Source: Knufia peltigerae (taxonomy: Eukaryota > Ascomycota > Eurotiomycetes > Chaetothyriales > Trichomeriaceae). Taken from it: 64,000 nucleotides of DNA. Location: positions 1 to 64,000 of the forward strand of contig JAPDRN010000120.1 in the NCBI GenBank assembly GCA_030247855.1, read 5' to 3'. Positions 52,664 to 64,000 of the stretch are shown piece by piece. Both the position numbers and the translations under genes were made by a program. The notes under the pieces were generated by a model. The model was given only the letters and a program-made list of their open reading frames with translations. It did no database searches and was not told where the DNA came from. Position 1 is the first letter of the stretch. Each line of letters begins with the position of its first letter.

Positions 52664-55396
52664 GAGTATCTATGTGCACACAACGAAGGACTTGGGTATC
52701 AAAAAAACAACAACAAGGCTGTGCAGTTATGTCGGAGGAGGGATGAGACGAGAGGAAAGCGAAAGGCGACTCCCTCGACCTGATATATGGGATTGAAGCT
52801 TTCAATGCCACGGCCATGCGAGCACAATTTTTATTTGTCGTCACCAGCCTTGGAAGAAGAGCCCGCACCTCCCATGGAGCCGATGCTACCATTGCGCCAG
52901 TGGCTTGCAGGACTTAGGCATACCCTCCGCAATGGTACTAGACGTGTCTAGAGTAGCCTTGAAAGGCCTTCGACTTAGCGTGCTCGCTTGTTGGGAGAGG
53001 ACTTGAACAAGACCACTAGACTGACCAGGAGCATGCGAAAGTCCGTCAGGGCGTTAGTAGCTCTCGGTGCCTTGATGGGTGATTGTCAGGGCAGCCCAGC
53101 CGATCCCGATATGGCTCACCCAGCCTCACGGACGACGGACATTATGATGGTACTATGTTGCACAGGGCTAGGATATGCTGTACTCCGTATGGGTCGGGGA
53201 AATTAATCACCATCCGCCGTGCTGACAAGACCGAATGGCGGCAGAAGGGGCCGTATTGTGGCTACACTATTTCTTCAAGGCTGGAGACGCGGCTAGGAAT
53301 ATCCCAAGAATAACAAGAAAGCTGCCGGATGCATGGAAAATCAGCGCGGCATCACACCAGGAGTAAGTAAAATGACCCACGGCGTGAGCAGAAAGAAAAG
53401 GACTTTCCCCGCGCACTCGGGCATCGTTCGCGTCTGCAAGAACAGGAAGCTTCGGGACTATGAGCTGGTCAAGTGATGATTATGAGGCTCAATTACCAGA
53501 TGAGGTCTGGTAAGAGAATGTATTGTGCTGGTATTCTAGGGCATTAGAGGAAGGTCTCTTTGTAAGTCTCCTCCTTTTTGCCGTAGTATCTCTTGGCTGC
53601 TGGTGGCTGTAGAGCAGGCTGTACAAATGGATCCTCATGGTGGATACACATCATGCACCTTGAGGTCGATACAGAGAGTCTTCGTAAGTCCACGCCGGAG
53701 AATCTAGCTCATTCTTCCCCAGGGCTCCTCTCTCTCACCATGCAACTACCGCTGATCTATGCCCTTTACAGGTGCGCCTTGAAGCCTCGGGACAATGAGC
53801 TGTGAGGTAACACTGAGGACGCGACCAATTGATTGAAGAGCTCCTTTATCCCTGTAACACGGCTCACAGACATGGGTGTCAAGCAAGAACAATCACACCG
53901 CGGTCAAGACAATGGTCACACCATGACCGCTCTTTGAGTCCTGCTTCTACCAAGAGTCCCTCAACAAGTCACGACCATACATCCTTGTGGCTATCTCTGG
54001 AGTCTTACAGTGTCTGCCTGGTTCCATGTCTCAGAGCTGCGGCACTCTCGATATATGAAAGACCGCTACAGGACCGAAAGACTGTAGCGATAACTGGGAA
54101 AATGCTGGCGCCAACGAGAGCCGCACACCTGTCTCATTACTAAGACACCTCAGGCCACCAGTCTTAGCTTGCCGGCAGATGAGCTACTGTAACCGAACGC
54201 CGGCTGCTCTGTATCACACCGACATGTGAGCCACTAATGAATAGCTTACGTCTTCCTGGGGCACAAATCTTTCCCCTTCCATCCTGCATGCAGCGACCAA
54301 GCCAGCGCATCCTCCACAATTTTGCGGACACATCCGCCCCGGGCGCCAGGATACCCTGAAGATCAGTCAACGGCTTCAGGATCAGGCTGAAGAATGTCGG
54401 AGGGCGCTTTCAACCCTTCCACAGCCACCAATATCAGATTTTGATCGATTAATGAGAAGGAGAGAGTGCTCCGCTTGATCAGGACTTATCTTCACAAGTC
54501 AAAACCATCCTGGGCGACTTTGAGCGCAGTATGAGCAGAACTATCTGGATAAGGCTGAAGTCGACGTCCTCCACGGTTTTTCCTTGTCCCCGCCCGAGGT
54601 TCTTCTATGTTTAGCGTGGGCGAAGTCATCCTTTAGGCTCGGTGAAGCTTCTACTTCCACAAACATGCATATTCCATCAGGATGGCTGTGCTATGATTTG
54701 ACTGTGCAGCTTCACATCGATGGAGACTCACTAAGTCTGAGACTGAGTAACTAGTGATGCCACCCATCAGTGTCTGGATCACAGTCTTCTGATCTACACT
54801 TGACGAATGTCCGCCAATGTTGGCCGACGGACCTTTGACCAGTGAGTCTAGCCAGTCCACACATTGTTACACAACATGCCCTGGCTTCATTCCCTCCAGT
54901 GCCTGTTCAGGAAGAGAGCGAGATGGATACACCTGCCCCTCATCCAGGAGCTTTCCACCACAACCCAACTTCCCGCGCGTGCACATGAGCGCTGCCTCTT
55001 CTCGCTTCACGGTTGCAGTAACCTGCAATGTCCAAATGCAACATGGAGCGATGATCCATCCTATAAAATGCTTACTGGATAGGAACCCAGAACAGAATTT
55101 CCAGACTAGCGTCGAAACTGCTGCCGACAGTCCTACTATACGGGGGCGAAAACACGGACTGTTCTCATGACATCGCCACAAGCTAGATGCTTCTAGCCGG
55201 CAACATGCCGCCAGACCCTCCCTCAGTGTGGCAGGGCGCATATACCCCTCGCCCGTTCATCGAGGTCGATTTTTCCGACAGTGTGGGTTGTGGCCAAAGG
55301 CTGCGAACCGAGTACAAACCCGTTATATGCTAAACTCGACTGCCTCAAGAACCTGCCCCCACTGCATCTACCCAAGCTTCCAGACATCCAGCAGCC
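52664..55396. other. Long gene-free spacer (2.7 kb)
   Basis: A spacer between two divergently transcribed genes for surface proteins. ORFs are short and overlap on both strands with no motifs. A TACTCCGTA nonamer lies at 53181-53189. No repeats, tRNA or transposon signatures were seen. Confidence 0.5.
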
Positions 55397-57865
55397 ATGT
55401 TCCTCATGCTTCGATGTGTATCATGGGTATTGTCACTGGCAGTTCTTGCCAGTTGCGACTATACTGCCAAACAAATAGCTGGTTGGGATAGGCCTCGTGC
55501 CGCCTTGATACGCGACTATGTGTATCTGGAAGGAGGAAAGATTCAAACCGGAGCCTGGAACGACAACACTGGTCAATGGGTGAATCCTCAAACCGTCAGC
55601 GTTACACAGGGAGCGTTGTTCAATCTCAGTCTGCACGAAGCTTTTGGCGTGAACGAAGGAGATGATCCCGCCAATTTCCAAAGTATCCCGGAGGCTGGTG
55701 TGGACAACTTCTATCTTGATGGTTTCATGTTTGCAAGCTATAACGAATTCTACGCATGGGGGTGAGTACCCTGGGACTATCATTTAACGGCAATCGTTAA
55801 TGGAAATCCATCTAGTGGCATGTTGTTGAACGCTCTGAACTCCGTGCTCCGAACTGTGCACGATGTGCTATATGACGAGCCTGCCGGCAAGAGTGATGCT
55901 GATCTCGGAATCCCTAATACGGGCTACGATCCTCAAAACTCCAACTTCCCGCACGGCGTGACAAACGGTGCTGGCGCCAATGCACCAAGTGAGAATATAA
56001 GTTTCTATTTCGGCGGCTTGTACAATTCGGACGGCGCGAAATATGATTACTTCAACCCGCCCACAGATGAAGCCAATTTCCTTATCAGGGTGACGATGGA
56101 TGAGATTAGTTTTGCAGACTGGGCGATTGTTTCTCCTCCCGACGATGGATCGATCCCGTGGCGTGCGGAAGGCGGCCTTGTCTGGATTCCGACCTCGACT
56201 CAGGGGATCCTGGTTGCCCTCGGAGGGGTTGTCAAGCCTGCCGATACCGACTTTTATGTCGCCCGAGACAATGTCACCACTTCGATGACCTTTTTGAAGA
56301 ATTTCCCCGTCTTTGATATCGGGTCAAGCACTTGGAGCCTTCAGCCACTCAGTGAAGGCTCACCGTTCCCCAACAAGCCGATGGCGCAGTTTTGTACGGC
56401 GGTGGCATCGGCATCTGACGGTTCACACCATGAGATCTTCGTCTACGGAGGATGGGACAGTAACAACGACACCGTCGCGAGCAGAGATGTCTGGATCTTG
56501 TCGATCCCCTCGTTCACATGGATCAAGGCGGATACTACTGGGCGCCAAGGGGATCCAAGGATAGGTCATGTGTGTGTCACTCCCTACCCCGATCAGATGA
56601 TTGCTATCGGAGGCACTACGATAAGCGAGCAGCCTTTGACGACAAGTCGAACTGTGGACGTGTACAATCTCAACACGCTGGAATGGACGGGGTCCTACGA
56701 TCCAGACGTCCATGATGACTACAAGCCAAACCAAGTCGTTCTCAACGTCATCTCTGCAACGCCAACAGCCAGTGGCATGCCATCCAACATCGCCAGCTGG
56801 TTCGACAACAAATACGACATGAGCAAAATCACCAACTTCGGACCTTACAAGAAACAACAACCTGCAACAACAAGCTCCAATGGAACAGCCACACCGACTC
56901 CAGCGCCGCATCACCATAACCGGGGCTGGGTTGTCCCCGTCGCCGTGGTGGTGTCGGTGGTTGGTGGCCTGATTCTTTTGGGATGCTTGCTGTTCTTGTG
57001 CTTCCGCAAGCGCATCCTCGAGCACCGCCGCAGGGTCCTCCGAGAGCGCGAAAACTCCATAGCCGCAGGCAACCGTACGAGCTTTATCCTCCCATGGATC
57101 TTCTCGACCAGCTCCGCTGGCGCGCCCAAAGATGTAGGGTCCGACACCATCACCGAAGTCGAGCCTGCAGGTTCACCTCCGGTCATGGCCCCGGGCCCGC
57201 ACGAGATCGACAGCAGGAACAGAAACGACTACTTTGGAGGGAGCCAACCTCGGTGGTCGTCTTCGACGGCCGTCAGGTCCCCGCGCGCGGACTGGGAAGG
57301 CCCCGCCGAGGCACAGGACACGGGGATCACACCGATCCATGAAGTTTCCGGGTCCCCCATGTCCGAGAAGCCGGATGGCATCAACTATCAATTCCGCAAC
57401 ATGGCCATGTACCCTCCCAGCGTGGTGAGTACGGGCCACCACAACATCGCAGCACCCCAGAGCGCGACCATCTCGAACGCCGACGAGTCAGAGTCCGTGT
57501 CTGCTGCGGGTGCTGCGGCGCCGTCGTCTCCCCGTACCGCGTCCGCAACGAACATGAGTTCACCGAGGGGCGTACCTACCATCCCCGAAGACGGTGCCGC
57601 GACGGCCCTCGACAGTAGCGACAACGGGACAGAGTCTGGACCCGGCGGTGCGGCCGTTCTGGGTGCGTTGGATCCCGTCTCCCCCTTGACCAACAAACAA
57701 CAAAGGCGACCCGTGCACAACCGACACAACTCGAGCGTCAGTAGCGGGGTGTCCATCCCTTCGCCTGGTCTGGATCAATCGTCGGCGTTGCCTCCTAGGA
57801 CGAGAAGTTTGTCGATGGAAGAGAATATAGGGCAAGGTGAAGACAAAGGTAATCGTACGCTGTAG
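55397..57865 (+). CDS. Kelch/beta-propeller type I membrane protein
   Basis: Two exons, 55397-55761 and 55816-57865, joined in phase 2, give 804 residues. A signal peptide (about residues 1-20, ending ASC) leads into an ectodomain with Kelch-like blades (EIFVYGGWDSNND, WILSIPSFTWIKA, and DQMIAIGGTTI with VDVYNLNTLEW). One transmembrane helix lies at about 492-516 (GWVVPVAVVVSVVGGLILLG), followed by basic FRKR. The cytoplasmic tail of about 290 residues is Ser/Pro-rich and probably disordered. This layout is common in Pezizomycotina surface proteins of unknown role. Start is well supported by the signal peptide. Confidence 0.87.
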
Positions 57866-58346
57866 TCACGGTGGTGATCCAGGACGAGGACGAAGTCGGG
57901 ATAGCAGTGCAATATCCAGAGTGATGATGACCGATAATCCATGAAGAGAATGACAATGATATTTCACGACACTCCTTCCAAACAAGAGCTTGATGAAAAA
58001 TGAACTGTTGCATGAGGGGAGGATTCATGTCTGATTCTTTGGTTTTTGCTGATTGGAGGATACAAAATTAATGAAATCCATGTTTCAGTGAGGTTCTTTT
58101 TTTCGGAACGGTACTCGGAATTTATTGATGGATCGTGGATGTAATGAAGAATGTATCCGTATTTATCTTCATATTCGTGACTACTCCCTGCTCTCCGGAA
58201 AGGTAACAATAATATTATTCGTGACTAGGTTCTTTCATCTTCTCGACATCTCAGGCGTGAAACGACCAACAGCATTTCTGATTTTTCGTCTCCACTCCTG
58301 AAGGGGCAAGTATTTACAAGAGTTTCCCTCCGATACTAGGTCTCGA
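57866..58346. other. Spacer between convergent genes
   Basis: About 480 bases between the Kelch gene and the 3' end of the phosphodiesterase gene. An open minus-strand frame here is probably 3' UTR. I see no separate gene. Confidence 0.5.
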
Positions 58347-59029
58347 TCAAAAGTTTTTGCCTGTAAAGGCACTCTGGACCGAACCGAACCTGTTGATTGG
58401 GAAATGTCAGTTTCGGTCACATTGACGGTAAATGGGACAGGAGTACTTACCCTTGGGGACATTGTTTCCCGAGGGCGACACTCCCACTTCTCATGTAACA
58501 GATCTTGGCCTCGGCGCAAGCGTCGCTGGTACAATTGGGGGTCTTGACACTCATCTTACCCTCAAAGGTGTTGTGCATGCCGACCAAAGTGTGATTGTGG
58601 GTCATTGCTTCCGTCACCTTGTGCCAGTAAGTGGCGTTCAAGGGAGCGGTCGGGGGCCAATCTCGGAGTCTGTATGCATCTCGGGTCGAATATTCAAACT
58701 TCCACACCGGACCTGTTTCGCTGGCGTTGATCCCTCCGAAGGCACTGACGTTGCTATAATAAGTGTAGGCCTCGTAAACCGAAAAATCCCCAGTGTCGAC
58801 TTCGTACATCCTGTATCCACTGTTGAGGTTCGTCAAGGGAGTCACGCTGGGTCCGATCCAACCGACGTTCAAGGCGTTTGCGGCGTTTTGGACGGTACCG
58901 TTGTTGGCGTAATAGATCATCAATTGATCTTCGTGGGTGTGGCCGAAGAAGATGCCTGCAATTACGTGTGGCGAGAAACGGTCGACGATCTGGTAAAAGA
59001 GGTCTAACAGAATCCCAAGTCAGATGTCA

Positions 59030-59067
<38 letters not shown>

Positions 59068-60804
59068 TGGGGAAGACAGTGATGAAAATACCTGTTGGAT
59101 TTGGCATAGGGTTCGATCCATCCCAACCAGTCAACACATGTCCAACGATCCAGACTCGCTCTTTTTTGTTTTCGGCATCTTGAAGTTCGTCGGCAAGGAA
59201 CTTGAGATTGCCACTGTTGTCGGGGTTTGTGGTGTTGCTGCCACATACATTAGTCATGATCCTGCATCGTTTCAAGAAAAGAATCATTGACCTACATGAA
59301 ATTCAAAAAGTTGGCTTTGTACCAAAAATCAGTATTGAGAGTAATGATTCTCAACTTGGGATATGCCGGATGGTTGATGCTATAAGCCGCATAATGCATA
59401 CGAGCTTCGTTTGCAGCTTCCGCGGAGATCCAGTTGTTCTGTTGCCAAAGTGAGGCGACGTGATCATAATTCCAAGACCTGAGAGGCGCACGTCAGCAGA
59501 CTTCTTATCATTTTGGTCTTGAAAACTTACTGTTGCTGTCCCAAGTTTCCAGGTAACGAGTGGGGAGCATCAATAGCTTCTACAAAGTCCACAAATCAGT
59601 GACACTGACACTGACAAGAGTCATGATAGACATGGAAAGACCTCCTTACCGGGATTGCTGTCGTGATTTCCCAAAGCTGCAAAGATGGGACCACTGGGAA
59701 TATACGCCTTGAGCATATGATAGATTGACCATTCTGCATACATGGTATAGTTCCTGGAGAGTTCATTCTGGCCCTCGTGCGAAACCAGGTCACCAGTATA
59801 GATACCCCAAGCGAATTGGTCGTGATCAGACTTGTTGTCGTGAGTGGTTCCGGTCAAAGGTGAGATCGACTCTAGTGCTGAAGTCAGGAGGAAATAAGGA
59901 CTGTCACATTTGAAAGCTCCATAGAGTGGTGCCGGCAGTCCAATCTTGCCAGAAGTGCTTCCCGCGTTTGCACGGCAGCAAAGACCACTTGAACAGTTGG
60001 CGTCCGAGCCAACAGAGTAACGAGGATCAATGTGCATGTCACTCATGTGCAAGACCTTAACCCGTTTCCCGCTCGCTTTTGGGACAGTGACGTTGGCGGG
60101 TTTTGGACCAAAAAAGCTTGTGGTGTTGGAAGATAGAGTCGACGGCATCTTGCAAAATGTACTGCTGACTGAGTTGCAGATGTATTGTCCATCGGAGCCA
60201 GACACGTCGGCCAATGCAAGCACTTGAGTCCAGATTGCGCCGAAAGTCGTGGCCTCGTAACTCTCCTTACAGGTGGTGTTGGACTTGAAACCAGTGCTGG
60301 TGCAAAGCTCGACAAGCATGTCCGGCACCATAGAGGGCACCCGCTGGGCTACATATTTGCCCACCTCCAGCGCCGAAATGCATTTGGAGCAATTAGACCC
60401 GCTGCCAGAGATGATCGACTTCACTTGGCTGATGGCGTCGGCGACAATGGCGGAACCGTTGTTGACAGAGTAAAGCGGTGCTGGATAATAGACAGGGTCT
60501 TCGTCCTCTTCAGGAATGGTTTTGGGGTTGGTCAATTCAAGAGGATAGGTGTAATTCAATGTCAAATCGTGAATGATTGGTTGAGGCTGAAGTTATGTCA
60601 GTTTCGTGGCCGACGTGGCCTTGTTCACTCGGACTTTACCTCTTCGGTTGGTGACGGCGGAATGTAGTATGCCGAGAATAGACTGGTAGGAAAGCCAGCA
60701 GGAACTGTAAACGCGAGTAGTTGAGAACTGGATGATTGCGCGTGAGCAAGCTGGCACAAACAGCCACTCAACGCTGACAATAGTAACGACCGATGGCAAT
60801 ACAT
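58347..60804 (-). CDS. Acid sphingomyelinase-like phosphodiesterase
   Basis: Seven exons: 60640-60804, 59650-60586, 59531-59579, 59296-59478, 59092-59237, 58451-59003 and 58347-58389. All phases agree and give 691 residues. A signal peptide (residues of about 1-23) is followed by a saposin-B-like Cys-rich region (SNCSKCISALEVGKYVAQ) and a calcineurin-like metallophosphoesterase core: VLHMSDMHIDPRY, YTGDLVSHE, FAALGNHDSNP, VWIVGHVLTGWDG and IAGIFFGHTHEDQ. These give the expected binuclear metal ligands. Many N-glycosylation sites fit secretion or vacuolar location. The reaction is probably cleavage of sphingomyelin or another phosphodiester; fungal relatives have uncertain substrates. The intron at 59004-59091 carries a CT/CA microsatellite. 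Confidence 0.9.
59031..59067. repeat. Compound CT/CA microsatellite in an intron
   Basis: CT repeats (59031-59052) pass into CA repeats (59053-59067) within an 88-base intron of the phosphodiesterase gene. It could vary between strains and affect splicing. Confidence 0.85.
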
Positions 60805-61254
60805 GGTGGATTAACAGCCGCAACCAGATCAGAGGCTAGACAGAGAGCATACGACGTAGATAGGATGATATGAAGCATGTTGGCGAATTGCCTTGTTCTA
60901 TAAAAGCAACGTCGAGAGCTCGGGAGTTCCTGATCGACTGTCGCATGGAAGAAAATGCGATGATGATGGCAAGCCAATGACATGCCGAGGCTGTCCAATA
61001 AGGGGCACCGATCTACCACGTGCCTAGCAAGGGCCGGCGTAGTGTCGACGCCCACCCCCATCCAAGTCGTTGTAGTTAAAGAAGCATATGTAGGCCAAGC
61101 ATTGCAAAGCTCAGGAAGCCACAGCTTGTGATCGGCTTCGTGGAGCTTACTGGCACATACGAAAAAGACTTCGGTTGCAGTGGAATCGGTGGTGTGAAGG
61201 TCCCGTTCTTGGAAAAATGCCGAAGTGGTTGACTAGTATCTAGGATCAGGCAGC
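60805..61254. other. Intergenic spacer
   Basis: A 450-base spacer between two minus-strand genes. It holds the promoter of the phosphodiesterase gene and the 3' end of the ABCF gene. I see no gene. Confidence 0.5.
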
Positions 61255-63555
61255 TCAAACTCCTAATTTGTCAATCGTCTTCGAGACAATCTCTTCATAC
61301 TGTTGCATTCCTCTCTCGAGTTTCCGCAGTCCAGCTTTGCGCACGTGGTAGACTACGCCAGGTGTCCGAGTTTCGGAGTCATCGTCATCATCGCTACCTG
61401 AGTCGTCTTCGTCCCCACCTTTGTCGAGCTTCTCAGCATCGACCACGCAGCGCATAAAATGTCTGTCGTGAGTGACGACGAGTAAAGCTCCTTGCCAAGA
61501 ACCCAAAGCCTCAATCAAGGCGTCAACGGTATCTGCATCGAGATGAGTTGTCACTTCATCCAGAATGACCAAGTGGGGAGAGTCAAGGAATGCTGCCGCC
61601 AAAGCGAGGCGTACGCGTTGACCGCCTGACAAAGTAGCCAAGGAAACGTCTGAGACAGCGCTGCCCCGAAGGCCTAGTTTAGCAAGTGTCCCCCGAGCGG
61701 TCTGCTCGTCCCCGGTCCAACCGTTGAGACTCATGAGATGAGATAGAGCTGTTTGACTTGGGTCGCGGCGCCCGATCGCTTCAAGCTCTTCAACAGCATG
61801 CTGGGAGTAGCAAGAAAAACGTGCCTTGGAATGAACAGTGATATTGCCTTTGGTCGGTCTTGGATTTTCATTCGTCGCAGCTGCCATCAGAAGGTTGACC
61901 AAAGTGGACTTTCCACTGCCATTGAGACCGGCTAGACCGACGCGCTCTCCCGGGTGCATGACTAGGTTAACGTCCTTGAGGGTCCAAACGCCAGATTTAG
62001 GGTAAGTATAAGACACCCCTTCGAAGCTGAAGAGGGGTCCAGGATGTCGAAGAGACGTAGGCTGCTCAGGTAAAGTTATAGTAACAGCAGGATCAAAGCC
62101 AGGAATTTCAATGTCAGCCCGGGCCTTGAGATGGTATCCCGGGAGATCTCTGTTGAGTTTGAACCGTCCGCCATGGTGACCGACCTCAAGCCCGGTCCTC
62201 TCATCAATCTTCTTTCTACGAGAGGCTGCCTGTTTCAGCTTCTTGTCGTCACCTGTACGTTTTGCAGCCTTGATACTTTTCGTGATTGTATCCTCCATAT
62301 GCTTGGTCTTTTTGTCCTGTGCTTCGGACATCTTTGTCATCCTTCGAATCTGGCGTCGTTTCTCATTTTCGTATTCAGTCAAACTTCCCTTGAAAACCTC
62401 CAGGGACTTTTCTGGCGTCAAACGGACCAATACCAATTCTTGAGCAACAGCGTCGGCAAAATCTCGATCGTGAGTGGTGACGACGACGGTAGTGTCTACC
62501 AGTGAGTGCTTGATAAACCGCTCCAACCAGACAATTGCCGGTAGGTCCAAGAAATTAGTTGGTTCATCGAGCATCAAAACATCAGTCTGCTGTATCAAGG
62601 CACATGCCAAATCACACCGTGTCCTCCAGCCACCCGACAGCGATGAGACCGGCTGCTTAATTTGTTTCTCTGAAAAGCCAAGACCAAGAAGGACTTTTCG
62701 AGCCTTACTCTCAGTGCTTCCGGCATCCATGGCTTCTAGTGTTAGACGAGTGGATTCGAGCATCTCAATGCCGATTTTTGTGGCCTCGTGCTCATCTTCT
62801 GGCTTAACAGGGTCATCATAGCTTGACACGGTTAGAAACATCTCCTAGCAAACAAGCCACTTACCGAGCCTGACTCTCCTTGAGAGCAACCTCTCTCTCA
62901 ATCAAAACCTGTCTTGATTTGGACCCTCTTGCACCACTCCTTCGTTCCGCTATCAATTGAGCCTCGGCCAGATCCTGTTTTGCTTGCTCTAATTGGAGAG
63001 ATTGTACTGTCTTGACAAGATTGTTGATATCTGTCTTTTCCTCCAAAGCGACCGATAGACCTTCAAGCTTATGAGCTCTCGTAATCAGCAGAACAAAATC
63101 AACTTACGATTCGCAGTCTTGAGAGCAATTTCTCTTCTTCTATCACTGCTTGTGACATAGTCTAGGACATCTTGCGACAGGTTTTCTGCTTCCGTAGGCT
63201 CCTGGCTTAAAACGTCGGAGCTCACACGAGTTTGCCCAAGTAGCAGCAGTCGCAGATTGCTCGGCACTCCAGGTACGCGTCGTTCTGCGAGTGACCGCAG
63301 GAGTGAGCTCTTCCCGGTCCCGTTTCTACCTGCAAGCACATAATGAACACCTTCAAGGAATCGAAGCTCAACGTGATCGAGCAAATCTCTGCCACCAATA
63401 GAGAGAGTAAGGTCTTTTATGTCAATGTCTTTTGAAGTTGGAGCATCTACGGCGTCCAAAGCATAGCGACTTTGTTGGCTTGTGACCACAAGAGTTCCAT
63501 CGCCTGTGCTTGCACCTGCGCTGGCATTTTTGGAGGCTTTTGAAGGCCTAGGCAT
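61255..63555 (-). CDS. ABCF-family ATPase (soluble twin-cassette ABC protein)
   Basis: Three exons, 63108-63555, 62865-63060 and 61255-62821, with very short introns of 47 and 43 bases, give 736 residues. Two ATP cassettes are visible with Walker A GRNGTGKSS and GLNGSGKST, signatures SSLSGGW and ATLSGGQ, and Walker B loops LMLDEPTN and VILDEVTTHLD. The linker between cassettes is highly basic and helical, as in ribosome-associated ABCF proteins. No membrane segments are present, so it is a cytosolic factor probably acting on ribosomes or translation quality control. The second Walker B has DEV in place of the usual DEP. The tail has an acidic run (DEDDSGSDDDDD). The 43-base intron was preferred because the alternative gives either a 20-base intron or a broken frame. 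Confidence 0.87.
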
Positions 63556-64000
63556 CGTTGAAAATGGTCAACGCGAGAAGAAGTTGGCGATGAGACGACA
63601 CTGAAGACCTGGCCGACATCTTAAGCCTTGTCAGATCCATGTCTTTAGAGATACAGTGCAGCTTTTCAAAGCATGCGACACTGTTCGGAGATGCCAAACA
63701 AGGAAAACTCGGCAAAGTCAAAGGAAGCCAATACCACCAGAATGCTGATCGTGACTCACAGAAGGTCTCGGCAGTGGCTGAAAGCACGTAGCACTGTACC
63801 CATTCGACGTAGGTGATCCCGTATTTACTGTGATATCGATTAGTCTTCCTTTGACGCCTTCAATGAGAATGAGTCACTGCGGCAGCCACTACAAGCTGGC
63901 CAGTTCCTAGTCGTGGAGACGAGTCAAGGGCCGAGAGATCGTAGTGGTTCGTTGGTGTTCGCATTGATCGATCCTGCACCCTGAAAGTCCGAAACCGAGG
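63556..64000. other. Window-end flank
   Basis: About 445 bases upstream of the ABCF gene to the window end. It probably contains its promoter; a short open minus-strand frame (63548-63787) overlaps the start codon in another frame and is not persuasive. Confidence 0.4.

Noticed and set aside
59100..59120. GGGTTCGATCC, a B-box-like sequence
   Set aside because: It lies within a coding exon of the phosphodiesterase gene and no tRNA body surrounds it.
62842..62861. A 20-base GT-AG intron in the ABCF gene
   Set aside because: It is too short to splice and leaves the wrong frame; the 43-base intron ending at 62822 restores the frame and has a CTAAC branch site.
1..64000. A secondary-metabolite backbone cluster or intact transposon
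   Set aside because: No polyketide synthase, peptide synthetase, terpene cyclase, transposase or reverse-transcriptase motifs were seen in any frame.

Overview
This window is nuclear DNA of a filamentous ascomycete (Pezizomycotina). The evidence is: genes carry short GT-AG introns (mostly 45 to 125 nt); there are three Zn2Cys6 regulators; fungus-specific families are present (SLS1, DUF3074, a Bim1-like/X325 protein, CorA-like proteins without GMN); and both strands are used without operons. A chaetothyrialean or other eurotiomycete source would fit the gene content, but I cannot prove it from sequence alone. No rRNA, tRNA, CRISPR array or intact transposon was seen. Exon structures were rebuilt by hand from splice signals, reading phase and protein-family fit. 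All names rest on recognised motifs, not on database searches.

Region 1 (1-12,000) is a metabolic block: an extradiol-type ring-cleavage dioxygenase (minus), a Zn2Cys6 regulator and a zinc-less MDR oxidoreductase (plus), a cytochrome b5/FMN 2-hydroxyacid dehydrogenase (minus), a small Cys-rich protein (minus) and a DAO-type FAD oxidoreductase (minus). It looks like a small regulated oxidative or catabolic neighbourhood.

Region 2 (12,100-28,200) is mostly housekeeping: a DUF3074 START-like/coiled-coil protein, a hypothetical protein, a 4.7 kb stretch without a recognisable gene, mitochondrial NADH-cytochrome b5 reductase (MCR1), an NT-C2 (EEIG1/EHBP1-type) protein, and the mitochondrial translation factor SLS1.

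Region 3 (28,900-39,920) looks like a transport and regulation block: a Zn2Cys6 regulator divergent from an MFS sugar transporter, a second MFS transporter convergent with the first, a 2-oxoglutarate/Fe(II) dioxygenase-like gene divergent from that transporter, and a second Zn2Cys6 regulator.

Region 4 (40,500-46,450) holds a GPI-type Bim1-like copper protein, a Cys-rich single-pass protein, a CorA-like cation transporter with a tiny overlapping upstream ORF, and a disordered hypothetical protein. Region 5 (46,600-64,000) holds a vWA/zinc-ribbon protein, a non-coding stretch with one copy of a dispersed repeat, a Thr/Ser-rich secreted wall protein, a Kelch membrane protein, an acid-sphingomyelinase-like enzyme and an ABCF ATPase.

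I found no clear-cut new multi-gene system. The best leads are the direct repeat pair at 42.2 and 50.3 kb, the ATGA-coupled upstream ORF of the CorA-like gene, the two regulator-centred clusters, and the orphan vWA/zinc-ribbon protein.
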